Shown one piece after another: positions 7,876 to 15,753 of a stretch of DNA of 64,000 nt. Under the pieces are notes generated by a model. It was not told the origin of the DNA, did no database searches, and saw only the letters and a list, made by a program, of their open reading frames with translations. A program made the position numbers and the translations under genes. Numbering within the stretch: the first letter of the stretch is position 1; each line of letters starts with the position of its first letter. The DNA lies in contig NZ_CP067089.2 in assembly GCF_016616095.2 (NCBI RefSeq), positions 3,410,001-3,474,000 of the forward strand, given 5' to 3'. Source of the stretch: Breznakiella homolactica. GTDB lineage: Bacteria; Spirochaetota; Spirochaetia; Treponematales; Breznakiellaceae.

Positions 7876-7913
7876 GGGAACACGGCGCCTGACAATTAAG
7901 GTACCGTGTTCCC
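7876..7913 (-). terminator. Rho-independent terminator of GNAT gene
   Basis: GGGAACACGG (7876-7885) and CCGTGTTCCC (7904-7913) form a perfect 10-bp stem. On the minus strand it is followed by TTGTTTTTTAG, a U-rich tail placed right for the leftward acetyltransferase gene that ends at 7932. On the plus strand it may also slow transcription coming from the tail-fibre gene. Confidence 0.75.
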
Positions 7914-7931
7914 GCACCGCAGCGGTCCGCT

Positions 7932-8384
7932 TCACAGTTCCTTTTCCATGCAGACCGAATCTTCCATGCCCTTATACTGGCCGTAGTTTTCGATAATCCC
8001 GTATCCCAGTGACCGGTAGAGTCCGTTGGCTTCGGTGAGAGGTTTGCCGGTTTCCAGGATAAGTTTGGTATATCCCTGTTCCCGGGCTTTCTCTTCCAGC
8101 GCTTCCATAATCCGTTTTGAGACACCCTGTCCGCGGTGCTCCTGTTTTACGAACACCCGTTTAACCTCGGCGGTGCTGCTGCTGTAGTATTTAAAGGCGG
8201 CACAGCCCACAGGTTCGGTGCCGCTGTACGCGACAAAGGCGTCATGGATATCGTCCAGGACATTGTAGGGAATATACTCCCGCCGGTTTTCGATGCCCCC
8301 GGCGGCTTCATTGAGGTAGTCATCCAGAAGCACACAGAGCTTGATAAAATCGGAATCCCTTCCATCGGTATATGTAATAGTCAT
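7932..8384 (-). CDS. GNAT-family N-acetyltransferase
   Basis: At 150 residues this is a single GNAT domain. The acetyl-CoA binding motif A reads VFVKQEHRGQGVSKRIMEAL (Q/R-x-x-G-x-G/A), followed by a motif B region, LYRSLGYGIIENYGQY. AEVKRVFV forms the preceding strand. The ATG has a GAGGAG Shine-Dalgarno. The substrate cannot be predicted. The gene stands alone, with a terminator behind it and a structured repeat element upstream. Confidence 0.9.
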   Translation of the reverse strand: MTITYTDGRDSDFIKLCVLLDDYLNEAAGGIENRREYIPYNVLDDIHDAFVAYSGTEPVGCAAFKYYSSSTAEVKRVFVKQEHRGQGVSKRIMEALEEKAREQGYTKLILETGKPLTEANGLYRSLGYGIIENYGQYKGMEDSVCMEKEL

Positions 8385-8415
8385 GGTATCTCCTCAACTC
8401 CCTTCACGGAACAAG

Positions 8416-8566
8416 CACATCACAGAACGTACACTCGCAAAGGTAACGCGGGGTGCCGGATAAAAACGGTGATAAACGACTTTCGAGGCCGCAGGCCGAC
8501 ACGGAGCCATTCTGAGTTAGTCCGGCAGGACCCCGATTAGTCTGCCGGTGTGCGTTCTGCGACGTG
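8416..8566. repeat. Structured dispersed element, copy A (long imperfect palindrome)
   Basis: The ends CACATCACAGAACGTACAC (8416-8434) and GTGTGCGTTCTGCGACGTG (8548-8566) pair at 16 of 19 positions. Inside, GGGGT (8450-8454) pairs with ACCCC (8530-8534) and GCCGGA (8455-8460) with TCCGGC (8521-8526), leaving a one-sided AGG bulge (8527-8529). The loop holds CGACTTTCGAGGCC, then GCAGGCCG and GGAGCCATTCT. A second copy near 38.5 kb has the same loop and bulge with different paired stem bases. The right arm runs into the end of the DinB-like gene. It may be a MITE-like DNA element or a structured RNA. Confidence 0.7.
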
Positions 8567-9229
8567 TTTTTTTATGGCCAAACACTGGGGAATGTGCATA
8601 AGGTGGTGCCGGGTCAGCGGCAGCATCATGAGTCCCGCGACGGTCTTCTTTCCCCAGAAATCCCTGAGCCAGATGGAGCCTTCTTCTTCGGTAAGCCCGC
8701 CCTCGGGAAGGAGCCGGTCCAGGCTTCCCTGTTCCGGTTTGCGGCTGAGGTCCTCAGGGCCGAGGCTTTTCAGGATTTTCTCCGTCTGCCGGCCCACGGC
8801 GTTGGTGTAATCATACAGTTCCTGCATGCCGACTTCCGCGCTGAAAGCCGTGACCTGCGTCCTGTCCATGGCGTTGCCGGTATCGGTAAATTTGGTCTTG
8901 AGTTTTTTCTGCCAGGTTTTATTGAATACCTGTTTTGAGTCATTTATGAGAATATTGCTTACCAGGTCCTCGATGCGGTTGAGGTGCCAGAGGTACCAGG
9001 CGATGGACATGCCTTTTTTCGGCGGAACATAGCGAAATACTTCCTCGCTGAGGCCATCCCATATTTCATCATAAAAAGTTTTGCCGGTATATCCGGACAT
9101 ATCCGAAAAATGTACCAGGCTGTGAAGTTCCAGGGTAAGCCCGATTGTTTCCCTGTAATTTTTCGTGTTCCGGCTGCTTTTTTTAAGCGCTTCGAATTTT
9201 GGATTCCAGTCCCGTTCAAGGGTCGCCAT
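8537..9229 (-). CDS. DinB-like (putative metal-dependent) protein
   Basis: The 230-residue product resembles the DinB/YfiT four-helix-bundle superfamily, in which three histidines bind a divalent metal. Candidate ligands are the His in WYLWHLNRIED and the two in LTRHHLMHI near the C-terminus. Known relatives are thiol-dependent transferases or stress proteins; the reaction here is unknown. The ATG at 9229 overlaps the stop of the preceding acetyltransferase gene (TGATG) and has a GGGAGG site, so translation is probably coupled. The last ten or so codons lie in the right arm of a dispersed palindromic element, so the native C-terminus may have been replaced. Confidence 0.75.
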   Translation of the reverse strand: MATLERDWNPKFEALKKSSRNTKNYRETIGLTLELHSLVHFSDMSGYTGKTFYDEIWDGLSEEVFRYVPPKKGMSIAWYLWHLNRIEDLVSNILINDSKQVFNKTWQKKLKTKFTDTGNAMDRTQVTAFSAEVGMQELYDYTNAVGRQTEKILKSLGPEDLSRKPEQGSLDRLLPEGGLTEEEGSIWLRDFWGKKTVAGLMMLPLTRHHLMHIPQCLAIKKHVAERTPAD

Positions 9230-9696
9230 CAAGGTACCTCCCATTCCATCATATTCGGTATTTTCTCAAAACCGCATTTTTTATACAATGCCTCTCCGGC
9301 TTCGGTGGACCGCAGCTGCAGGCTGCCGATGCCGTTTTTTCCGGCGTAATCCTGGATAAACTCCATGAGCCCCCGGGCGTATCCCCGGTTCCGGAATTCC
9401 GGTTTTGTATAGAAGTTGAAAATATAGCCGGTCCTCCGCGGAAGGGGATTCAATATAGGCGGCGTCTCGTATACAAAAAGCCCCGCGGCGCAGGCCACCG
9501 CGGCTCCCACGGTCCCGGTAAAGCCGGTATAGGTTCCTTCCTCAATCTGCGCGCGGAGCACCTTCCGGGTCCCATCCCGAAGGGAATCAAGGTGGGCTTC
9601 GGAGAAATCCCGGCCCACATGTCTGAGAAAGTCGATGCGCAGCTCTACCAGCAGATCCAGGGATTCCCGGCTTGTTTCAGCATAAATGCAATCCAT
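9229..9696 (-). CDS. GNAT-family N-acetyltransferase
   Basis: The protein is a single GNAT domain of 155 residues. Motif A is FYTKPEFRNRGYARGLMEF (R-x-x-G-x-A), followed by the LQLRSTEAGEALYKKCGFE strand and helix that are highly typical of the fold. It is the first gene of a two-gene unit with the DinB-like gene. A minus-strand TATAGT box about 20 bases upstream is a plausible -10. The substrate is unknown. Confidence 0.88.
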   Translation of the reverse strand: MDCIYAETSRESLDLLVELRIDFLRHVGRDFSEAHLDSLRDGTRKVLRAQIEEGTYTGFTGTVGAAVACAAGLFVYETPPILNPLPRRTGYIFNFYTKPEFRNRGYARGLMEFIQDYAGKNGIGSLQLRSTEAGEALYKKCGFEKIPNMMEWEVP

Positions 9697-9798
9697 TGTA
9701 TGGTCCCCCGGGATTGACTATAATCAAAACTGAAAATTAAAACATCCCGCGGTTCTGCTTCGTTCTCCCCGCCGGGATCGACGCTAAAGGAGAATAGT

Positions 9799-10416
9799 AT
9801 GAAAAAAACATGGGTTATCTTTCTGCTGATTTTTTTGGCCGCGGCGGCGCTCTGCGGCTGCAGCGGAAAACGGGCCGCGGCGAATGCCCGGCTGTCCGCT
9901 TCGGTGGCCGGCGAAGTAAATCAGGCGGCTGTCCTGAATATGCTTGACAGCTACGCTGCCAGGGATTTTATCTCCGGCGAGGTTAGTTCCGAAAATATAT
10001 CGGCCATTCTTGAATGCGGCGCCTGGGCTCCCAGCGCCAGGAATGGTCAGCCCTGGCATTTTACGGTTCTTTCGGATCTTCAGCTTTCAAAGAAAATAAT
10101 CTCCAATATGATAGACGGGAATGTCATCATGATCGTTTCCGCGCCCGCGGCCGAAATTTCCCGTGGCAGCGCGGTTCTCGACTGCGGTCTGGCGACCCAG
10201 AACATATACCTTGCCGCCCAGGCCCTGGGGCTTGGTTCCCGGATATACACCGGCCCCATTGCGGACATTAACAAAAACCACAAAGCCGATCTGGGAATCC
10301 CTTCTGGGTACGATGCGGTCGCCTTGGTCCGGATCGGCCATATTGAACCACCAGCTGATGGTGTGAGCTCAGCGTCGGGCAGAAAAGAACTTAGCTCCCT
10401 GGTAAACTACCGGTAG
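9799..10416 (+). CDS. Nitroreductase-family lipoprotein
   Basis: The product has 205 residues and begins with a lipoprotein signal peptide ending LCGC, so Cys21 should be lipidated and the protein anchored outside the cytoplasm. The rest matches the FMN-dependent nitroreductase fold: ILECGAWAPSARNGQPWHF (the APSaxNxQPW motif), LDCGLATQNIYLAAQALGLGS, and GYDAVALVRIGHI. The usual N-terminal Arg-Arg-Ser segment that contacts FMN reads SYAARDF, so one basic contact is missing. The ATG has an AAAGGAG site. Nitroreductases are normally cytoplasmic; an exported version raises the question of how FMN and reductant are supplied. Confidence 0.85.
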   Translation: MKKTWVIFLLIFLAAAALCGCSGKRAAANARLSASVAGEVNQAAVLNMLDSYAARDFISGEVSSENISAILECGAWAPSARNGQPWHFTVLSDLQLSKKIISNMIDGNVIMIVSAPAAEISRGSAVLDCGLATQNIYLAAQALGLGSRIYTGPIADINKNHKADLGIPSGYDAVALVRIGHIEPPADGVSSASGRKELSSLVNYR

Positions 10417-10480
10417 TTCCGGACTGCTCCGTTTTTCCTGTGCTGTTATCTCTATTTCTACACTTCGTAATCCGAATAAT

Positions 10481-10510
10481 TTGACATCCGAATAATGAGC
10501 GTGGTATAAT
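10481..10510 (+). promoter_or_regulatory. Consensus sigma-70 promoter for 5'-nucleotidase gene
   Basis: TTGACA (10481-10486) and TATAAT (10505-10510) are both exact consensus hexamers separated by 18 bp, and the -10 is also extended (TGGTATAAT). Just after it, around the expected start of transcription, CCGGCTG (10511-10517) and CAGCCGG (10527-10533) form a palindrome. It could be an operator or a 5'-end stabilising hairpin. Confidence 0.85.
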
Positions 10511-10590
10511 CCGGCTGGTTTAAAATCAGCCGGCAGTATATCCGCTCCTCGGGCCGGTGCGGGAACCGCCGTTATTCCGGAGGTAAAACA

Positions 10591-12123
10591 ATGAAGAACA
10601 ACAGGAATTTTTTCACTTTAGCTGTGACCGCGGCTTTTCTTTCCTTCCTCATAGCCTGCAGCGGCGGGCCTTCCGCAAAGGACGGCGAGACTTCCCGCAG
10701 CCTGACGGGGAACGGCAGCTTTACGATTATCCATACCAATGACGTGCATTCCCACGTTGATGTGGAACCCTATGTAAAAGCCTATGTCCAGAAACTGCGG
10801 GAGTCCGGCAGGGAAGTGATCGTTATATCCGGCGGGGATGCCTTCGCGGGGACTTCCTTCGCGTCCCTGTCCCAGGGAACGGATGTGGCGGCCGTTATGA
10901 ATGATGCCGGTTACGACCTTATGGCCCTGGGCAACCATGAACAGCTGATGAATTGGAACGATCTCCGGGCGGTAAGTGAAATGACGGACTTTCCGATCCT
11001 CGCCGCCAACGCCAGTCCCGAACTCAGGCAGGCGGTACCGGAGCTGCGGGATTACGTTATCCGGGATATCGGCGGCGCCCGGGTCGCGTTCCTGGGGATA
11101 ACCACCAACATGGAGCCCGCCGGGGACGGGGTAAACCGCGGGGATATAACGGTCGGAATCCTTGAGAATCTGAAAGCCGAGACCGAAGCCCGGGGCGCCA
11201 CGGTCTTCATCGCCGTGACCCACCTGGGCATTACCGAAACAGACGAAACTATACGCAGTACCTATGTGGCGGATAAATGTCCCTGGCTGTCGGTGATCAT
11301 CGACGCCCACTGCCATACGGCGCATGAACGCGGCCTTGAACGCAGCGGCGTACTGATTGCCGAGACCGGAGAATACGGCAGCAATATCGGCGTTGTGGAA
11401 GTGACCATACAGGACGGCGCCGCCGTGGAGCGGACCGCCCGGATTATTCCAATCGCCGGCATTGAAGCTGAAAGCGGAATAATCCCGGACTGGGAGCTTG
11501 CCGAAAAGATCGCCGCCGTCCGCGCGAAAAATGAACGGTTCCTCAGGCAGGTCATCGCGCGGATCCCCGCCGGCCTTGAGGGCGACCGGAACATTACCCG
11601 GACCAGGGAAACCAACTTCGGGGATATTGTGAGTGACGCCATCCGGTGGAAAACCGGCGCCGATATAGCGGCTATGGATACGCCCTTTTTCCGTTCCAGC
11701 ATACCCGCGGGAGACCTGACCAATGAACAATTCCTTTCCGTGTTTATCGCGCCCCGGGAGCTGTACCTATGCGAAATGAAGGGCAGTGAAATCCTCGAAC
11801 GTCTGGAGAGCGGTGTCCAGTCTTATCCCCAGCCGACCTTTATGTTTGTGCAGGTGAGCGGCGTCCGCTTCGTGTTTGATCCGTCCAGGCCGCCGATGAA
11901 CCGGATTGTGTCCGCGGTCCTTGCGGACGGAACACCCCTTGATCCGGACAGGACCTACACATTCGCCGCGGGAGACGCAAAGCTGACCTTGGGGAAAGAC
12001 AAGGTTGAAGGGGTTGATTATATCACCGGCTTCGGCACGGTTAACCAGGCGTTTGTGGATTACCTCAACAGCGGAGAACCATTGGCCGTAAAAACCGACG
12101 GCCGCATCAGTACGGTCCGGTAG
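10591..12123 (+). CDS. 5'-nucleotidase / UshA-like phosphoesterase lipoprotein
   Basis: The 510-residue protein opens with a lipoprotein signal (LIAC, Cys23). The metallophosphoesterase domain shows IIHTNDVHSH, ISGGDAFAG, ALGNHEQL, VTHLGIT and IDAHCHT, all two-metal ligands of the UshA/CpdB family. From about residue 310 comes the C-terminal 5'-nucleotidase substrate domain (RETNFGDIVSDAIRW, then SGVRFVFD and YTFAAGDAK). It should hydrolyse extracellular nucleotides or related phosphoesters to free phosphate and nucleosides at the cell surface or in the periplasm. It has a GGAGG site and a perfect consensus promoter about 80 bp upstream, so expression is probably high. Confidence 0.93.
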   Translation: MKNNRNFFTLAVTAAFLSFLIACSGGPSAKDGETSRSLTGNGSFTIIHTNDVHSHVDVEPYVKAYVQKLRESGREVIVISGGDAFAGTSFASLSQGTDVAAVMNDAGYDLMALGNHEQLMNWNDLRAVSEMTDFPILAANASPELRQAVPELRDYVIRDIGGARVAFLGITTNMEPAGDGVNRGDITVGILENLKAETEARGATVFIAVTHLGITETDETIRSTYVADKCPWLSVIIDAHCHTAHERGLERSGVLIAETGEYGSNIGVVEVTIQDGAAVERTARIIPIAGIEAESGIIPDWELAEKIAAVRAKNERFLRQVIARIPAGLEGDRNITRTRETNFGDIVSDAIRWKTGADIAAMDTPFFRSSIPAGDLTNEQFLSVFIAPRELYLCEMKGSEILERLESGVQSYPQPTFMFVQVSGVRFVFDPSRPPMNRIVSAVLADGTPLDPDRTYTFAAGDAKLTLGKDKVEGVDYITGFGTVNQAFVDYLNSGEPLAVKTDGRISTVR

Positions 12124-12140
12124 CGACTATCCCCCGGGGA

Positions 12141-13319
12141 TTATTTTTTGCCGAAAAAATCCCCGATCCGGGTTTTCCTGATTTCAATCGCCTTGGCGGG
12201 ACATATCTCATGGCAGCAGTAGCACCGGATGCATTTCCGGTAATTGAATGAGATTTGTTTTTCTCCGTTCACGTCCCGGAAACTGATTGCCTTCGCGCTG
12301 CAGATCCGCATACAGTCGCCGCAGCGCAGACATTCGCTGTGCAGAACCTCCGGCCGCGGAGCGAGGGCTTCCCGGAATTTCCGGTAAGGCCGGGGAAGTA
12401 TCAGCTCCAGGAGCTGGTTTTTCGCCTTTTTTACCGGGATCTTTTCGAAGTCCGGGATTTTTACCGAAGCGGGATCGAGTCCGGGATATTCAATATCGGA
12501 AATACCCTTGAGCCAAATCCCCCGGGAAAGGGCTTCCCTGTTTACGGGAATGTCCAGCGGCGGATAGCCGATAACGGCGCTGGCGGCAATATCCATGGCC
12601 AGCAGATTCGGGGATGCCATGACCAGGCCGATCTGCCGGGGGGTACCGGATCCCGGACCGGGGCCTTCCATTCCAATGATGCCATCCATAAAGGCGTAAT
12701 CCGCCATGACCGCCTCGTTGAGGTCAACGAGCATGGCGGCGAATTCCTCCCTCCCGGGAAACCGTACGTGATAGGGACTCTTCATCAGGGAAGGAATAAG
12801 GCCGAAGAGGTTTTTCATGGCCCCGGTAAAAAACATGAGCTGGTGGGTCTTAAGTTTGGGAAGGCTTATAATGCAGTCCGCTTCCAGGACCGCGTCGGTG
12901 ACAGCAAACTGTTTGGCCGCCTTTCCTCCGGGGCATGAAAGGGTTGTTTTCCCGGCGGTAAAATCAACCCACCGGGCGCCGGCTTTTTCCGCAGCGGGTC
13001 CCAGAAGGGAATTTTTCCCGGTGAACCCGGGCTTCTGAAGTCCCGGACTGTCCCCGACGAGAACCCGGCCCGCGCCCAGGTCACGGACCATCCGCACCGC
13101 CGCTTCGAGAAATACCGGATGGGTGGTAAGGGCTTTTTCCGGCGGCGCGTCGAAAAGGATGTTGGGTTTGAGAAGAACCGTTTTATCCCGTACATCCGGT
13201 TCCCCGGCAAGCTCCGCCGCTTGCCGGAGAGCCCGGTACACCAGGTCCGGGTCGTATTCTCCGCAGGATGTGATACCGACCGCGGTACCCGCGGACCGGT
13301 CAGACCGCCGCGGTTCCAT
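12141..13319 (-). CDS. DUF362 protein with two 4Fe-4S ferredoxin motifs
   Basis: Residues about 1-300 match the DUF362 family (VGITSCGEYDPDLVYRALR, KTVLLKPNIL, HPVFLEAAV, VLVGDSPG, IISLPKLKTHQ). The C-terminus carries two consecutive ferredoxin clusters, CLRCGDCMRICSAKAI and CIRCYCCHEICPAKAI, each with CxxCxxCxxxC spacing. It therefore probably holds two 4Fe-4S clusters and acts in electron transfer or as an iron-sulfur protein of unknown substrate. The start overlaps the end of the preceding phosphotransferase gene by 20 bp and lacks its own Shine-Dalgarno, suggesting coupled translation. It is the last gene of a three-gene leftward operon. Confidence 0.88.
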   Translation of the reverse strand: MEPRRSDRSAGTAVGITSCGEYDPDLVYRALRQAAELAGEPDVRDKTVLLKPNILFDAPPEKALTTHPVFLEAAVRMVRDLGAGRVLVGDSPGLQKPGFTGKNSLLGPAAEKAGARWVDFTAGKTTLSCPGGKAAKQFAVTDAVLEADCIISLPKLKTHQLMFFTGAMKNLFGLIPSLMKSPYHVRFPGREEFAAMLVDLNEAVMADYAFMDGIIGMEGPGPGSGTPRQIGLVMASPNLLAMDIAASAVIGYPPLDIPVNREALSRGIWLKGISDIEYPGLDPASVKIPDFEKIPVKKAKNQLLELILPRPYRKFREALAPRPEVLHSECLRCGDCMRICSAKAISFRDVNGEKQISFNYRKCIRCYCCHEICPAKAIEIRKTRIGDFFGKK

Positions 13320-15741
13320 AGGATTCGGCGGTTTCCAGGATGGTCACGGTCCCTTTGGTTCCGTTGATGCTGATCAGGTCGCCGGTCTTGATGATCTTTG
13401 TGGCATTGGACACATTGGCGACCAGGGGCAGTGAGTATTCCCGGGCCACCACCGCTCCGTGGGAAAGGGCGGACCCAACCTCGGTAACCAGGCCGCCGAC
13501 AATGCAGTAGTACGGCGACCAGCCGATATCGGTAAAGGCGGCCACCATGATTTCCCCTTCCTGCAGCTCCCGGGCGTCTTCCACAGATTTGACCACCCGG
13601 GCCTGGCCTTTTGTTTCGCCCCGGCTGATGGGCGCCCCGGACAGGACCATGCCGTTTTCGGTCTGCACCGATTCCACCGCCACCGGGACGGGCCGGCCCA
13701 CGTAATATTCCTCAAACTGGACTTCCATCTGTTCGTCCAGGAGACGCCGCCGCTGGATAGCCTTCTTGATAAGTTTCGCCCTGCGCTGGAAGATCAGTTC
13801 CCCGATTTCCTTATGGCTCAGGAAGTAAATCAGGTCCCGTTCCGGCAGGGCTCCGGCTTCCACCATCATCCCCGCCAGCCGGTAATAGGCTTCCTTAAAA
13901 ACATCCACCGCCATGACGAATTTCGATTTCGTGTATTCCCGGTTGTAGACCCCCTGCCGGGCCTGGTTTATGAGGAACCCCAGGGCTTTTCCCATGGAAC
14001 CTTTTTTGTCCGCCAGGAACGCGTTGATCCGCTCCCGGACGTGGGATTCTTTTTTGGGAGTCTCCACGGCGCCGGACATCATCACGGTTTTAATGTTTTC
14101 CATCAGCGCGGTCTCATCGTTCTTCCAGGACTTGTTCCGGAGTTCGGCTTCCCGGATTGACCGGTGGCCGTGGCGTTTGATGAAGTAATCATAGGCTTCC
14201 CTGACCGAACCGGTATCGCCTTTTATGTATTCGGCGAGCTTGTCCGCGGAGTAATGCACCGCCCCGGGATTTTTCTTGAGAACCCTGAACGCCAGGGTCC
14301 GCATGGACCGGAGTATGTCGACACTTTCAATATTATCGATATCTTCCAGAAAGCCGGCGATAACGCCTTTGGCTTCGTCCTCGCCGGAATAATCACCCTT
14401 GATGATCGCCAGAATTGCGCTGCTCATGGCTCCGGAATGGGCGCTGGTTATGTAATGGTAATAGGTCGCGTCGATAAGATCCGGCATGGCCGCGTCGATG
14501 TTCTTGTAGTATTTCCCCAGATCATTGGAATGGGGGATGGCCATCCGCGCCGTAAACCGGTCGATTTTTTTGATTGCCTTTTTATTGGAAAATAGGAATT
14601 TGAAATACTTGATGCCGTTATAGGCTTTAACGATGACGGGCTTGTCCTTCCAGGGCAGGGGCGGCGTATCCAGGGTTTTGCCGCAGATGCTTGCCTCAAC
14701 GCTTTCCTTCTGGGCGCCCAGGATCGTGGTCGCCATTTTGTATATTGAAGTCAGGTTGAAAAACAGGTGGTTGGAATACGACGTGATACATTCACCGTCC
14801 CTGATCTCCTTCAGATTCCGGTACGCCCCGGCTTTTATGAGCATCATCCGCAGGCCGTGGTCGATTCCCTTAACCGAGGTTGAAAGTGAAAGGGGGGTCA
14901 CCGCGCCGGGGAGCATCTCCCCGATATTGCAGTTGGTGTACACCGTGGTTTCGTCCCCGTAGGTAGTACCGTCGAGCTCGTCGATGGCCGCCTCGTCAAG
15001 GGTGGTCACCGGACGGGCCTGGAGCCAGGTGAGGGCGCCGTCTTTGTCCACGGCCCATTCCATATCCAGTTCATGGCCGAAATAATCGAGCGCCCGGCAT
15101 ATATCGCCGCTGATCGCCGACACAATAGCTTCGGTAAGAATCCCTCCCGCCGATGAATAGTCCGCTTTTTCCGGCAGGGCCCGTTTGTTTTCCCGGTCCA
15201 GGGGAACAATGCACCGCTCCGCCTGGGCCTGCCCCGAGACGAGGCTTTCTCCCAGGCCGGCCACCGCTTCGATAAGGAGATCCTTTTTCCCGGTGGCTGG
15301 ATCCACGGTAAAGCAGACCCCGGCGCAGACCGCGTCCACCATCTTCTGGACCACCACGGCCATGGTAACACTTTTTGCCTGGGAGAAAAACGCCGAGTAA
15401 CTTTCGGCGTTCCGGTTATGGAGGGACGCCATACATCCCTTTAAGGCGGCGATGAATCCTTCCCTGCCGCTGACATTGAGGTACGATGTATACTGGCCGG
15501 CGTTGGAAAAATCCTCCCCGTCCTCTGAGCTGGCGGAGGACCGCACGGCCACAATCCCGAGACCGCTGGTATCGTAATAACCGGCGGCGTCCCGGAAATC
15601 CTCTTCGGTTTCGAGGTCTGTGATGACAAAGCCATCCGCCACGGTGAGTTTTGCCCGTATAAGTTCCGCCAGTCCCCTGGCCTTGCCTCCGGCCCGGGGG
15701 TAAATTTCTTGGGTTAATTCGCTTAATTTATAAATTTCCAT
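13300..15741 (-). CDS. PEP-utilising / rifampin-phosphotransferase-like enzyme
   Basis: The 813-residue protein has the PEP synthase-like order of domains. The N-terminal ATP-grasp has GGKARGLAEL, AVRSSASSEDG, AGQYTSYLNV, VCFTVDPATG and WLQARPVTT. A long central linker follows, and then the swivelling phosphohistidine domain with VTEVGSALSHGAVVAREY, where His761 should carry the phosphate. Length and order match rifampin phosphotransferase and YvkC-type proteins more than true PEP synthase, since no PEP/pyruvate barrel is present. By family knowledge it would transfer a phosphate from ATP to a small-molecule hydroxyl or use the His domain in a related reaction; the acceptor is unknown. Its neighbours are a lipocalin-like protein 13 bp upstream and an Fe-S protein overlapping downstream. 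Confidence 0.87.
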   Translation of the reverse strand: MEIYKLSELTQEIYPRAGGKARGLAELIRAKLTVADGFVITDLETEEDFRDAAGYYDTSGLGIVAVRSSASSEDGEDFSNAGQYTSYLNVSGREGFIAALKGCMASLHNRNAESYSAFFSQAKSVTMAVVVQKMVDAVCAGVCFTVDPATGKKDLLIEAVAGLGESLVSGQAQAERCIVPLDRENKRALPEKADYSSAGGILTEAIVSAISGDICRALDYFGHELDMEWAVDKDGALTWLQARPVTTLDEAAIDELDGTTYGDETTVYTNCNIGEMLPGAVTPLSLSTSVKGIDHGLRMMLIKAGAYRNLKEIRDGECITSYSNHLFFNLTSIYKMATTILGAQKESVEASICGKTLDTPPLPWKDKPVIVKAYNGIKYFKFLFSNKKAIKKIDRFTARMAIPHSNDLGKYYKNIDAAMPDLIDATYYHYITSAHSGAMSSAILAIIKGDYSGEDEAKGVIAGFLEDIDNIESVDILRSMRTLAFRVLKKNPGAVHYSADKLAEYIKGDTGSVREAYDYFIKRHGHRSIREAELRNKSWKNDETALMENIKTVMMSGAVETPKKESHVRERINAFLADKKGSMGKALGFLINQARQGVYNREYTKSKFVMAVDVFKEAYYRLAGMMVEAGALPERDLIYFLSHKEIGELIFQRRAKLIKKAIQRRRLLDEQMEVQFEEYYVGRPVPVAVESVQTENGMVLSGAPISRGETKGQARVVKSVEDARELQEGEIMVAAFTDIGWSPYYCIVGGLVTEVGSALSHGAVVAREYSLPLVANVSNATKIIKTGDLISINGTKGTVTILETAESYGTAAV

Positions 15742-15753
15742 AATTTCTCCGTA

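Noticed and set aside
8136-8540. Rightward 134-codon frame near the acetyltransferase gene
   Set aside because: Antisense to a GNAT gene and passing through the structured element; the resemblance to a frame at 38.4 kb comes only from the shared element DNA.
10618-11730. Leftward 370-codon frame opposite the 5'-nucleotidase gene
   Set aside because: Shadow of a strongly conserved gene with its own promoter and ribosome site.
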